Source of the DNA: Mycoplasma anserisalpingitidis
Lineage (GTDB): Bacteria; Bacillota_I; Bacilli_A; Mycoplasmatales; Metamycoplasmataceae
Length of the DNA stretch: 64,000 nucleotides
Direction of reading: 5' to 3'
NCBI RefSeq assembly: GCF_007858495.1
Contig: NZ_CP041663.1
Span: 496,001 to 560,000, forward strand
Position 1 is the first letter of the stretch, and each line of letters starts with the position of its first letter. A program made the position numbers and the translations under genes. The notes below the pieces were generated by a model that made no database searches, was not told the DNA's origin, and saw only the letters and a program-made list of their open reading frames with translations. Positions 1 to 9,176 of the stretch are shown one piece after another.

Positions 1-280
1 CATCTAGTGATTCATAATCCACACCATTTTTAATTACTAAAGCTGCTAATGCAGGTTTTTTAACAAATTTTCCTCTACCGTGAGGAATTGCTAAACCATC
101 ACCAAGACCAGTTGTAGATTGCTTTTCTCTGTCCCAAACAGCTTTAGCAAAATCATCTTTATCAGTTAAAATATCATTTTTGAATAATAAATTAACAGCT
201 TCATCGATTACTTCAGATTTATTCTGAGCTTTAGAAAGAACATTAATCGTCGATTCTGATAAGAGATCTTTTATTCTCAT
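1..280 (-). CDS. fruA: PTS fructose transporter, EIIA domain (N-terminal part, cut by window edge)
   Basis: The visible 93 residues are the EIIA domain of a fructose-type phosphotransferase permease. It passes phosphate from HPr to the EIIB domain during fructose uptake at the membrane. The active-site motif GLAIPHGR is present, with His as the phosphorylated residue. EIIB and EIIC presumably follow beyond the left edge, as in fused EIIABC proteins (inference). The start ATG at 278-280 overlaps the fruK stop codon by 4 bases (ATGA), and a strong purine-rich ribosome site lies in the end of fruK. The two genes are therefore translationally coupled. Confidence 0.88.
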   Translation of the reverse strand, partial: MRIKDLLSESTINVLSKAQNKSEVIDEAVNLLFKNDILTDKDDFAKAVWDREKQSTTGLGDGLAIPHGRGKFVKKPALAALVIKNGVDYESLD

Positions 281-1188
281 TTTTTACCTCCTTTAATGAG
301 TTCTTCAATTTCGTTTTTTGTTGCGATACCTTTATTAAATGCTGTAGCTGCACCACAAGCAATTGAGAAAGATAACGCACTTTGAAAGTCTCTTGATTTA
401 TCATATTCATAGATAAATCCAGCAAGCATACTATCTCCTGCACCAACTGTGTTTTCTACATTTCCTTTATATGTGTGTTCATGATAAACTTTTTTATCAT
501 TTGTAACTAAGATTGCACCTTTAACACCCAAGGAAACTAAAACATTTCTAGCTCCTAAGTTAATTAATTGACTTGCTTTTTCTACAATTTCTTCATTACT
601 TTTTAATTTAGTTCCAAATATTTCTTCAAGTTCGTCTAAATTAGGTTTAATAAGAAATGGATTGTATTTTAAACAAGATAATAAATAGTTTTTAGTAGTA
701 TCTAAGAATACTTTAATTTTTTTATTTGAAACTAACTTAAAGATATTTTCATAAATAGTATTACTAATTGAACTTGGTATATTACCTGATAAAACTAAAA
801 TATCGTCATCTTTTAAATTAGAAAGCATGTCATATAAACTTCTTAGGTTGTCCTCACTAATAACTGGACCATTTGCATTAATAGCACTTTCACTATCTTT
901 ATCATTGATCTTTACATTAATTCTAGTGATTCCATCCACTTCAACAAATTTGTGTTCTATGTTTAACTCATTTAAACTAGACTTAACAAATTCTCCAACA
1001 AAACCACCAACAAAACCTAAAGCAATAGATTTAGTGTTTAAATTATTTAATAGTATAGATACATTAATTCCTTTTCCACCAACTTGGTAGTTTTCTTGTA
1101 CCGATCTATTAATTTCATTTTCTTTGAAATTATCTGATAATCTAACTTGATAATCTAGTGCTGGTGATAATGTAACTGTATAAATCAT
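277..1188 (-). CDS. fruK: 1-phosphofructokinase
   Basis: A 303-residue PfkB-family sugar kinase. It phosphorylates fructose 1-phosphate, the product of the neighbouring fructose PTS, to fructose 1,6-bisphosphate. The start MIYTVTLSPALDY is typical of FruK. The substrate loop GGKGINVS is at residues 37-44, and the anion-hole/catalytic motif GAGDS, with its catalytic Asp, is at about 249-253. I chose the ATG at 1186-1188 because it has a GGGAGAAAA ribosome site and matches the family start; the frame stays open upstream without homology. It is the first gene of a fruK-fruA operon that diverges from a DeoR-type regulator. Confidence 0.93.
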   Translation of the reverse strand: MIYTVTLSPALDYQVRLSDNFKENEINRSVQENYQVGGKGINVSILLNNLNTKSIALGFVGGFVGEFVKSSLNELNIEHKFVEVDGITRINVKINDKDSESAINANGPVISEDNLRSLYDMLSNLKDDDILVLSGNIPSSISNTIYENIFKLVSNKKIKVFLDTTKNYLLSCLKYNPFLIKPNLDELEEIFGTKLKSNEEIVEKASQLINLGARNVLVSLGVKGAILVTNDKKVYHEHTYKGNVENTVGAGDSMLAGFIYEYDKSRDFQSALSFSIACGAATAFNKGIATKNEIEELIKGGKK

Positions 1189-1347
1189 TAATTTTCTCCC
1201 TTCATTTATAATTCTACAAAATTCTACAAAATTCTTTAAAAACTGCACTAAAATTACAAAAATCTACAAAAAACTGGAAATAATTTTCACATTTTATAAT
1301 TCAAAAAGTACAATTATGATATATTTTAAATATATTAAGAGGTAAAA
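1189..1347. promoter_or_regulatory. Divergent fruK/fruR control region with iterated ATTCTACAAA
   Basis: This 159-base region separates fruK and the DeoR gene. It contains two perfect adjacent copies of ATTCTACAAA (1211-1230) and degenerate copies at about 1251-1260 and 1261-1270. A TATGATATAT box at about 1316 could be the -10 element of the regulator gene. The spaced repeats suggest operators for the adjacent DeoR-type repressor; this is inference from position only. Confidence 0.5.
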
Positions 1348-2091
1348 ATGTTAAAGAAACAAAGACATGAAATAATAATAAACGAAGTTAACTCAAAGGG
1401 TGCGGCAACATTAAAAGAGTTATCAAAATTAATGAAAGTTTCAGAGTCAACAGTAAGACAAGATGTAATTGAACTTGACCAAAAAAAGGCAATTAAAAGA
1501 GTTCATGGTGGTGCTTATACTAGAGATAATAAGGCTTTAAACTTAGATATTTGACTTGAATCAAGAGAACAACTCGAGCAAGACGCAAAAATGAATATTG
1601 CACAAAAAGCACTTGAATTTATAAAAAACAAGAGTTTGATTTTCATTGATGCTGGTACTACCACAAATGAGTTAGCCAAACTTTTACCTAATTCTAAAAT
1701 TTGTGTTGTAACTAATTCTTTCAGTATAGCTAACACTCTAAGAAATAAAAGTGAAATCGAAATAATTTTAATTGGTGGTAATGTTAAAAAAACAACATCT
1801 AACGTAATCGGTTCTCTTGCAATTGATAATCTAAGTATGTTTAACTTTGATGCGGGTTTTTTTGGAGCTAATGGATATGAAAAAAGTGTAGGTTTTACAA
1901 CTCCAGAACTACAAGAATGTTTATTCAAGAAAGCTGCATTAAATAAAAGTAAAGAAAAATTTATTTTGCTAGACGAAAGTAAACTAAATATGAATTATAA
2001 ATTTAGCTTTGCTTCAAATAAAGATGATGTAACTTTAATTACCAACGCTGATAAAGATGACATTTCTTTTGAAAAGACAATTTTTGTTTAA
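1348..2091 (+). CDS. fruR: DeoR-family transcriptional regulator, probable fructose operon repressor
   Basis: A 247-residue protein with an N-terminal DeoR helix-turn-helix (SESTVRQDVIEL at about residues 36-47, then RVHGGA). A C-terminal sugar-phosphate sensor domain carries IDAGTTT and the later VIGSLA and FFGANGY motifs. The TGA at 1552 is read as Trp, which joins the two halves. It is divergent from fruK-fruA, so a fructose 1-phosphate responsive repressor is the likely role. The effector is inferred from the neighbourhood and has not been seen in sequence. The gene ends in a terminator shared with pdhD. Confidence 0.87.
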
Positions 2092-2130
2092 TAAAAAATG
2101 AGTCGTTTAGTAATTGACTCATTTTTTATT
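2089..2130. terminator. Bidirectional hairpin between fruR and pdhD
   Basis: A near-perfect inverted repeat (AATAAAAAATGAGTC ... GACTCATTTTTTATT) with A-runs on one side and T-runs on the other. It can terminate both convergent genes. Confidence 0.85.
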
Positions 2131-2135
2131 AAAAA

Positions 2136-3968
2136 TTATTTTTTAGCATTTTCTTTATCTAATTTTAGAGCTGCACTACGAGCTGCTTCTCAAACAATTT
2201 CGTTGAAAGTTGGGTGTGGATGAATTGTGTGAGCTAATTCGTGAACTGTAACTTCTTGTTCCATTGCTAAAGCGATTTCAGCAATGTAATCTGTTGAGTT
2301 TGCACCGACAATACTTGCACCAAGAATTTCACCGAATTCTTTATCTACAACTAATTTTACAAATCCTTCAGTTTGTACTGTAGCAATTCCTTTTCCTAAA
2401 TATTCAAATAAGTATTTTGAACTGAATACATTTCTTCCGGCTTTTTTAGCTTCTTCTTCAGTCATACCAATAAATGAAATTTCAGGAGTTATATAAATAC
2501 ATCCAGGCACTGCTTTTCCATGGTATGTAGATTTTTCTTTATTTCCTAAAATATGTTGAACAGCTACAAGAGCATGCGCATAAGCGACGTGAGCTAACAT
2601 GTTTTGAGCTGTCACATCACCAATTGCATAAACGCCTCTAACATTTGTTCTTTGGTGTTTGTCAACAAGAACTTCATTAATTTTTCCTAATTTGATTCCA
2701 ACTTCAGCAAGACCTTCAGAGACTGGTGCTCTACCTGTAGCTGTTAAAATTAATTCAGCTTCAACAGCAACCTCTTTAGAATCTAATGTGTAATATAATT
2801 TACCATTTTCAAATTTATTGGTTTGTACATTGAATAATACTTCAACTCCCATGTCTTTTAATGCTTTAGCAGCTGCTTTACCAACCTCAGCATCTGAACC
2901 TGGAAGTAATCTATCTGTATTTTGCAATAATGTAACTTTAGTTCCACTTAATGAAAATACTTGAGCAAATTCAACACCAATTACTCCACCACCGATAATT
3001 ACAAGAGATTTAGGTAATTTTTCTTTGTAATTAATTGCTTCACGCGAAGTAACAATTTTACCTTGTTCATATCCTTCTTTGAATCCTGGAATCATATCAA
3101 GTTTTTTAGGTCTTGAACCAGTTGCTAAAATTAAATTTTTAGCTCTATAAACTTTTCCGTTTACTTCAATTTCACGAGCTCCTACAAATTTAGCTTCAGC
3201 TTCTAAAATTTTACATTTTGAACCAAGCATTAAGTTTCTAACACTTCCAGAAACTTTATTTACAACACCTTCTTTTCTAAGGTGCATTTCTTTTCATGTT
3301 TTTTCTTCATCAAATTTAATTTTGTCAAAGTTAGCAACTAAACCATATTTTGAAGCAGTTTTAACTTCATAAATCATTTCAGTAGATTTTAATAATGCTT
3401 TTGTTGGAATACATCCAGTATTTAAACAAACTCCACCTCATGCTCATTTTTCAACAATTAAAGTTTTAAGTCCTGATTTACCAGCCTCCTCAGCTGCTAA
3501 ATATCCACCAGGACCTGAACCTACAACAATAACATCAAATTCTTCTTCGATAGCTCCATTGTAAGCTTTGCCTTCTTCTAATTGATCTTCTGATTCGACT
3601 TTTTCTTCTTTTTTAACTTCTGAAACTGGTGCACTTGGTTGTGAAAAACTTGAAAAGTCAATTAAACTATTGTCAACTGTAACTTCTCCAACAACACTAG
3701 CTCCACCTTCATTGTCAGCTTTGGTTTCAACAGGTGCATTATTGTGAACTTTACCATCATCAATTAAGAAAATATCTTGACCAACGTGAATTGTATCACC
3801 TTTGTTCATCATAATTTTTTTAATTGTTCCACTAACTGGAGAAGGAATGTCTGAAGTTACTTTATCTGTTTCTACTGAGAAAAGTGAGTCACCTTCTTTA
3901 ACTGAATCGCCTTCTTTGAAGAAGATTTCAGCAACAACTCCTTCATGTAGAAACGTGAATTGTGTCAC
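2136..3968 (-). CDS. pdhD: Dihydrolipoyl dehydrogenase with N-terminal lipoyl domain (main reading frame, N-terminus displaced)
   Basis: E3 of the pyruvate dehydrogenase complex; it reoxidises dihydrolipoamide with NAD+. From a GTG at 3968 this frame codes 610 residues: a truncated lipoyl domain (ETDKVTSD, lipoyl Lys), a flexible acidic linker, then the FAD-binding GSGPGG motif, the redox motif CLNTGC, an NAD-binding GGGVIGVEF segment and the C-terminal catalytic HPHPT motif. The normal N-terminus (MYKFKFADIGEG) is upstream in another frame because of a 167-base repeat (3783-3949 and 3952-4118). The GTG start is only the first possible start after the upstream stop and has no convincing ribosome site. 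The true product depends on whether the frameshift is real. E3 identity is certain; the gene structure is not. Confidence 0.85.
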
Positions 3969-4118
3969 CTTTATTCATCATAATTTTTTTAATTGTTCCA
4001 CTAACTGGAGAAGGAATGTCTGAAGTTACTTTATCTGTTTCTACTGAGAAAAGTGAGTCGCCTTCTTTAACTGAATCACCTTCTTTGAAGAAGATTTCAG
4101 CAACAACTCCTTCATGTA
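3783..4118 (-). repeat. Tandem 167-base repeat within the pdhD lipoyl-domain coding sequence
   Basis: Bases 3783-3949 and 3952-4118 are near-identical (I count about four differences) at an offset of 169. Because 169 is not a multiple of three, the second copy is out of frame with the first. Each copy codes the middle of a lipoyl domain, including the DK lipoylation site. Confidence 0.95.
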
Positions 4119-4155
4119 AACCTTCACCAATATCTGCAAATTTAAATTTATACAT
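3898..4155 (-). pseudogene. pdhD: Displaced 5' end of pdhD: N-terminal lipoyl domain fragment
   Basis: From the ATG at 4155 this frame codes a proper lipoyl-domain start (MYKFKFADIGEGLHEG) and runs through the lipoylated ETDKVTSD site to GDTIHV. It then enters the duplicated segment in the wrong frame and ends at TAA 3898-3900, giving 85 residues. The TGA codons in the shifted part are Trp codons here, so they do not stop it. Removing one base at the repeat junction would join this frame to the rest of pdhD (TIHV-LHEG). It is either a genuine frameshift, a phase-variable junction or a sequence error. Confidence 0.75.
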
Positions 4156-4157
4156 TA

Positions 4158-5054
4158 TTAATATACTCCTAACACTTCTGGTTTTTCAAGTAATTCTTTT
4201 ACTCTAGATGCAAAACGTCCAACTTCAGCACCATCGATTCAACGGTGGTCAGCCGCTACAGTAACATACATAACTTTTCCAGGTACAATTTGTCCATTTT
4301 GAATTACTGGTTCATCAATAATTGCACCAACTCCACAAATAGCTAATTCTGGATAGTTAATAACTGGAACTCCAAATAATGAACCTACTGAACCGTAGTT
4401 TGTAATTGTGAATCCTGCACCTTTCATTTCATTAGGTTTGATTGTTCTTTTTCTAGCTGCTGAAGCTAATCTTGAAACTTCAGAAGCTATATCAAGAATG
4501 CTTAATCTATTAGCATCATTAATTACAGGTACCATTAATCCAGCTTCAGTATCAACAGCAATACCAACATTTACTGAACCTGGATAATCTAATGTATTTT
4601 CTTTTTCATTGTATTTAGCAGCGAATTTAGGGAATTCTTTAAGTGCAATAGCAACTGCTTTAACAATATATGGTAAGAAAGTTAATTTAACATTTTCTTT
4701 TTCAAAAACTAAATCTTTAATTGAAGCACGTAAGTTTCACAATCTAGTCATATCAACTTTGTGCACTAAGTTTGTATAAGCAACATTATCTCATGAGTTT
4801 GTCATTGCTTTAGCAATAGCTTTTCTCATTGGTGAAACCGGTTCTGAATGAGCTTCAAATGTTGGTTTGATTGGAGTGGTTGGGGCAGCTGGTGCTTGAG
4901 CAGGTTGAGAAACTGCAGCAGCTGGTGCGGTCTTGAAGTTTTTAATGTCATCCATTAAAATTCTTCCACCAATTCCACTTCCTTTTACTTCCTCTATATT
5001 AATACCCATTTTAGCAGCAAGAGCTCTAGCAATAGGTGTTGATTTAACAGTCAT
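4158..5054 (-). CDS. pdhC: Dihydrolipoamide acetyltransferase (pyruvate dehydrogenase E2) without lipoyl domain
   Basis: A 298-residue E2 that transfers acetyl groups from lipoamide to CoA. It starts directly with a peripheral subunit-binding domain (TPIARALAAKMGI, then GSGIGGRI, residues 4-40). An Ala/Pro linker and the catalytic acyltransferase domain follow, ending with the DHRWIDGAE motif that contains the catalytic His and Asp. The usual N-terminal lipoyl domain is absent, and the start is well supported by GGAGGAG upstream of the ATG at 5054. The lipoyl domain of this complex is instead on E3, encoded next. It lies between pdhB and pdhD, with 2 bases to pdhD. Confidence 0.92.
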
Positions 5055-5072
5055 ATTTTCTCCTCCTACTTT

Positions 5073-6071
5073 CTAAAATTTGAATGTCATCAATTCTTTA
5101 ACTTTTTCAATAATTTTGTCATCATTGATTGCGTGGAATCCTTCACCTTTAGCTAGGGGAACTGTGATATCATATCCAGTAACTCTAGCCATAGGAGCTT
5201 TAAGGAATTCAAATGCTTTTTCATTTACACTAGCCATAATTTCAGCTGATACTGAGAATGACTTGACAGCTTCATGTACAACTAATAAACGTCCGGTTTT
5301 CTTAACTGAGTTAATAACAGTTTCTTTATCTCAAGGTTTAATTGTTCTTAAGTCAATGAGTTCAATTGAATAACCAGCTTTTTGTTCATTAAGTTTCTTA
5401 ATAGCATTTAAACAATCATGAACTTGAGCACCATAAGTAACAATTGTAAGATCATTACCTGGAATTAAAACATTAGCTTTACCAATTTCAACTTGGTACA
5501 TTCCAGCAGGAATTTCTTGTTTTCCAGCACGGTAAATTTTCTTAGGTTCTAAGAATACAACAGGATCTGGATCGTTAATTGCTGCAAGCAATAATCCTTT
5601 TGTATCATAAGGAAAGGCAGGCATTACCACTTTTACTCCCGGTACATGAGCGTAAATAGCTTCAAGAGCTTCAGAGTGGTGTTCAAGAGCTCTAATTCCT
5701 CCACCCATAGGCATTCTAATAACCATAGGACATGTAAATCTTCCTCTTGAACGGTTTCTAATTCTAGCAGCTTGTGTGAAAATTTGTTGCATAGCTGGAT
5801 ATGAGAAACCTGAGAATTGAATTTCACCAATAGGTTTCATACCTGTTAATGCTGCTCCAAAAGCTACCCCTGCAATAGCTGCTTCAGAAATAGGTGTATC
5901 AAATACCCTTTTATCACCATATTTCTTTTGAAGACCTTCAGTAGCTCTGAAAACTCCACCTTCAAAACCAGCATCTTCACCAAAAACAACAACCTTAGGA
6001 TCATTTTCCATAGCAAGATCCATTGCATGAGTTAAAGCTTGGATATTATTTAATATTAATTTATCTGCCAT
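5073..6071 (-). CDS. pdhB: Pyruvate dehydrogenase E1 component, beta subunit
   Basis: A 332-residue E1 beta subunit. With PdhA it decarboxylates pyruvate using thiamine diphosphate and loads lipoamide. Family signatures are VFGEDAGFEGGVFRAT and DTPISEAAIAG near the N-terminus, the central QAARIRNRS, and the C-terminal ELIDLRTIKPW segment. The length is normal for the family. The start is two bases after the pdhA stop, with a GGAGGGAAATA ribosome site inside the pdhA end, which indicates coupled translation. Confidence 0.96.
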
Positions 6072-6073
6072 GA

Positions 6074-7192
6074 TTATTTCCCTCCTTTATTGCTTCAAAA
6101 TTTGATGGCTTCTTCTTTTTGTTCTTTAAGATCAGGTGTTAAAGTAGCGTATGTGTAATCAAAAATATCATTAATATCTGTGTTTACAAGTTTAAGGTGT
6201 TCTTCATATGTTTGTTTTACTTTAGCAAGTGATTCTTCTCAAATTTGTTCTTTTTGTTCATCTGTAAGTACTTTAATATCTTTAAGATATTTTTCAAAAC
6301 GGTGCATTGGTTCTCATTTTTCTTGTTCTTTTTCTTGTTCTTCAGTTCTATAAATTCTTGGGTTATCTGAAGTTGTATGAGGACCTTGTCTTCATGTTAT
6401 GAATTCAACAATAACTGGCTTAGATTCATTTTTAGCATAATCAATAGCTTCTTTAATAACTTCATAACTAGCTAAAAAGTCATTTCCATCTACACGCACA
6501 CCAGCACAACCAAATGCATGCGCTTTTCCTGAAATTGTTGGTGAAATTGTTTCTAAATGATTTGGTGTTGAAATAGCTCATTGGTTGTTGTTAACACAGA
6601 ATACCGCTGGTCATTCTTGAACAGCTGCAAAGTTAACACCTTCAGCAAATTCACCTTCAGTTGTTCCACCATTACCAATAAATGTAACTGCGGCACCACC
6701 AGTTTTTTGTTGTTTTAATCCATAAGCTACACCAGCACAGTGTGAAATTTGACTAGCAATAACGATGTTAACTGGTACAACATTGCTTTCTGTAGGAGTT
6801 TTAGCTCCATTTTCATTTCCATTTCAATATAACATTTGATTTAAAACAGGAACACCTAATGCTAACATGGCAGCATTTGAACGAAAGGCTGGCAAGAATC
6901 AGTCTTTTTGTTTGTCCATAGCAAAAGCTGTTGCTACTTGAAGAGCTTCTTCACCAAGGTTAGGAGCAAAAGTTAGCATACGTCCTTGTCTTTGTAATTG
7001 AAGCATGTAAAGGTCTTGTTGTCTTGATAAAACCATTCATTTGTATGCTTCTAGTAATCTCTCAGGCGATAATTCAGGTTTGAATTTTTTGTCAATAAGA
7101 TTACCATCAATATCTAGATGACGAACCATTACATTAGGATCGTCCATAACGTTGATTTTCCCATCAACAACTACATATTTATAGTTTTTCAT
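6074..7192 (-). CDS. pdhA: Pyruvate dehydrogenase E1 component, alpha subunit
   Basis: A 372-residue E1 alpha subunit with several in-frame TGA (Trp) codons. The thiamine diphosphate motif appears as GNGGTTEGEFAEGVNFA and ends in FCVNNNQWAIS. The phosphorylation-loop region EFITWRQGPHTTSDNP is also present. It pairs with the pdhB product; E1 catalysis is cytosolic in the multienzyme complex. It is the first gene of the pdhABCD run. The ATG at 7190-7192 has an AGGAAGGGTAAT ribosome site. The upstream 177 bases hold an AT-rich promoter-like stretch (TATATATA repeats at 7230-7262). Confidence 0.95.
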
Positions 7193-7343
7193 ATTACCCT
7201 TCCTATCTAAAATTTAATTAATTTTTAGTTCTATATATAGTAATTTTATATATACAACATTTATATTATAAGACATTTAATTGACTTAAATTTTATAAGC
7301 AAGTTATAAAAATCATAATATGGAAACAAATCCACTAAAAATA
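7193..7343 (-). promoter_or_regulatory. pdhA: Probable pdh operon promoter region
   Basis: An AT-rich stretch before pdhA with several TATATAAAAT/TATATA boxes on the minus strand (about 7228-7265). No operator-like dyad is obvious. The exact start site cannot be placed by eye. Confidence 0.4.
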
Positions 7344-7371
7344 TAAAAAAGCCTGATTTATAGGCACTTTT
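7344..7371 (-). terminator. Terminator hairpin of uvrC
   Basis: On the minus strand, GTGCC-TATAAATCA-GGC followed by TTTTTTAT directly after the uvrC stop. Confidence 0.7.
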
Positions 7372-9091
7372 AATTTTCATCTTTAATTTTCTGTATTGAA
7401 ATTGCTAATTTTTGTGGAACAATTTTGCACAATTCTTCTAGTGGTGCATTGTAAATATTTGAGTATGTTCCAAAGTGCTCAAGTAGTCTTTTTTCAATTG
7501 CTGGACCTACACCTTTTATCTTAGAAATTCTTCCTTCAAGAGTTGAGGTAAGATGTCTTTTTCTGAAGTGAGTTTTTGCAAAACGGTCAACTTCAAATTG
7601 AACATATCTTAAGAAATTAAGTAGATTGCTTGAGAATTTATTTACATGAATATAATCACTATTTATTATTGCTTTAGTTTCATGTTTACTATTTTTTACT
7701 AGTGAAATAATATTAAATTTTTCAATGTTTAATTCCTTAAGAGCTCGCTTAGCTTCATATAATTGTTCTTCAGCTCCGTCAATAACAATCAAATCGCTTT
7801 CTGGATTAAAACTATTTTGAGCAAAATATCTTTTCACTGTTAAATACATATACTGAATATCAGCTTTACGATCATTTTTAGTTAAATAGTTAGAATGATT
7901 AAATTTTTTATAATTACTTTTTACACTTTGAATTCCATTAAAATAAACTACTGCACCAACTGGTTCAAAATTTTGTAATGTTGAGTTATCAAAAACAATT
8001 AGATTTTGGATTTTTGGTAATTCAAGTATTTTTTTAAGCTCAAAAAATGCTTGTAAATGTTTTGTTTCACGAGAATTGTCGACTTTTAGAACATTGTCTT
8101 TAATGTTTATTTCATTTTGAGCTTCACAAAGATCTTGAATTTCTTTAAGAATTCCTTTTTTAGGGAATTTTATATTAAAAAACAACATCAAATCGTTTAT
8201 TAACTCTTCATCTTTAGAATTGAAAATCGCACTATCGCAAGTTTCATGATTATTATAAAATTGCTCAAAATAATTTTGAAGATCACTATTAATAGATGTG
8301 ATAATTTCAATTACATCAAATTCCTTATTCAAAAGAATTCCATATCTATAAAATAGCACTGTAATGTAAATTTTGTTATCAGTAACTTTAAATGCAAAAA
8401 CATCGATATTTTTTTGAGTTTCGAGCTCTACAATCTGCGAATCTCTCATTTTTTTAAGTGTTGTAATTGCACTTTTATAATCATTAGCTAATTCGAAATT
8501 TCAAATTTGCGCGGCTTCATGCATTTTAGAAGTTAATTCGTTCACAAATCTAGAATTTTTTAAGTTTAAAACTGTTTTGGCTTCAGTAAATTTTTCACTT
8601 CAATAATTTATATTTTTATTTTTAATCGGAAGTCCATTTTCATACAAAAATTCGCGCTCCATGATCTTAACCAAATTTGACGCGTTCAAACCCGAAGGGA
8701 ATGGACCAAAATAAAAAACTGAATCATCTTTAAGTTTTAATAAATTTCTTTCTAACTTGAATTTAAGTTTATTTTCAACTCAGATTTTTAAATATGGATA
8801 ACGTTTATCATCAATTAAAAGAATGTTAAAAGGCGGGTGATACTTCTCAATTAAGTTTTTTTCAAGAATTAATGCTTCTTGTTCTGTTTTAGTTAAAAAA
8901 ACTTCAAAATCTTCGATATTTTCAACTAAAGTGTTAGTTTTATAAGAATTTAATCTGCCTTCAAAATACTGTTTCATTCTATGTTTAAGACGTTTTGCTT
9001 TACCAACATATAAAACATTTCCCGAATAATCTTTTCAGATATATACACCAGGTTGATTAACTAAATTATCTATTCTTTGTTCAACACTCAT
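7370..9091 (-). CDS. uvrC: UvrABC excinuclease subunit C
   Basis: A 573-residue nucleotide excision repair nuclease that makes both incisions beside a UvrB-bound lesion. The N-terminal GIY-YIG domain reads GVYIWKD then VLYVGKAK (about residues 15-32). A UvrBC-binding region follows. The C-terminal half has the RNase H-like nuclease segment (DLIVIDGAEEQL) and helix-hairpin-helix KIKGVGPAIEKRLLEHFG. Several TGA Trp codons lie in the middle. It is divergent from secA and stands alone. Confidence 0.93.
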
Positions 9092-9176
9092 TTTTAATCC
9101 TTATTGATTAATTATAGTAAATTAAATAATATAAATAACTATCTAGCATATAAAAATATATTGGTAAAATATAACT

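Noticed and set aside
243-446. Open frame on the minus strand across the fruK/fruA junction
   Set aside because: It is a shadow: fruK and fruA read in other frames with clear homology.
827-1090. Hydrophobic plus-strand frame inside fruK
   Set aside because: Antisense to a conserved kinase; no ribosome site and composition explained by the opposite strand.
3802-4207. Two near-identical plus-strand frames
   Set aside because: They are the antisense of the duplicated lipoyl coding sequence, not a gene pair.
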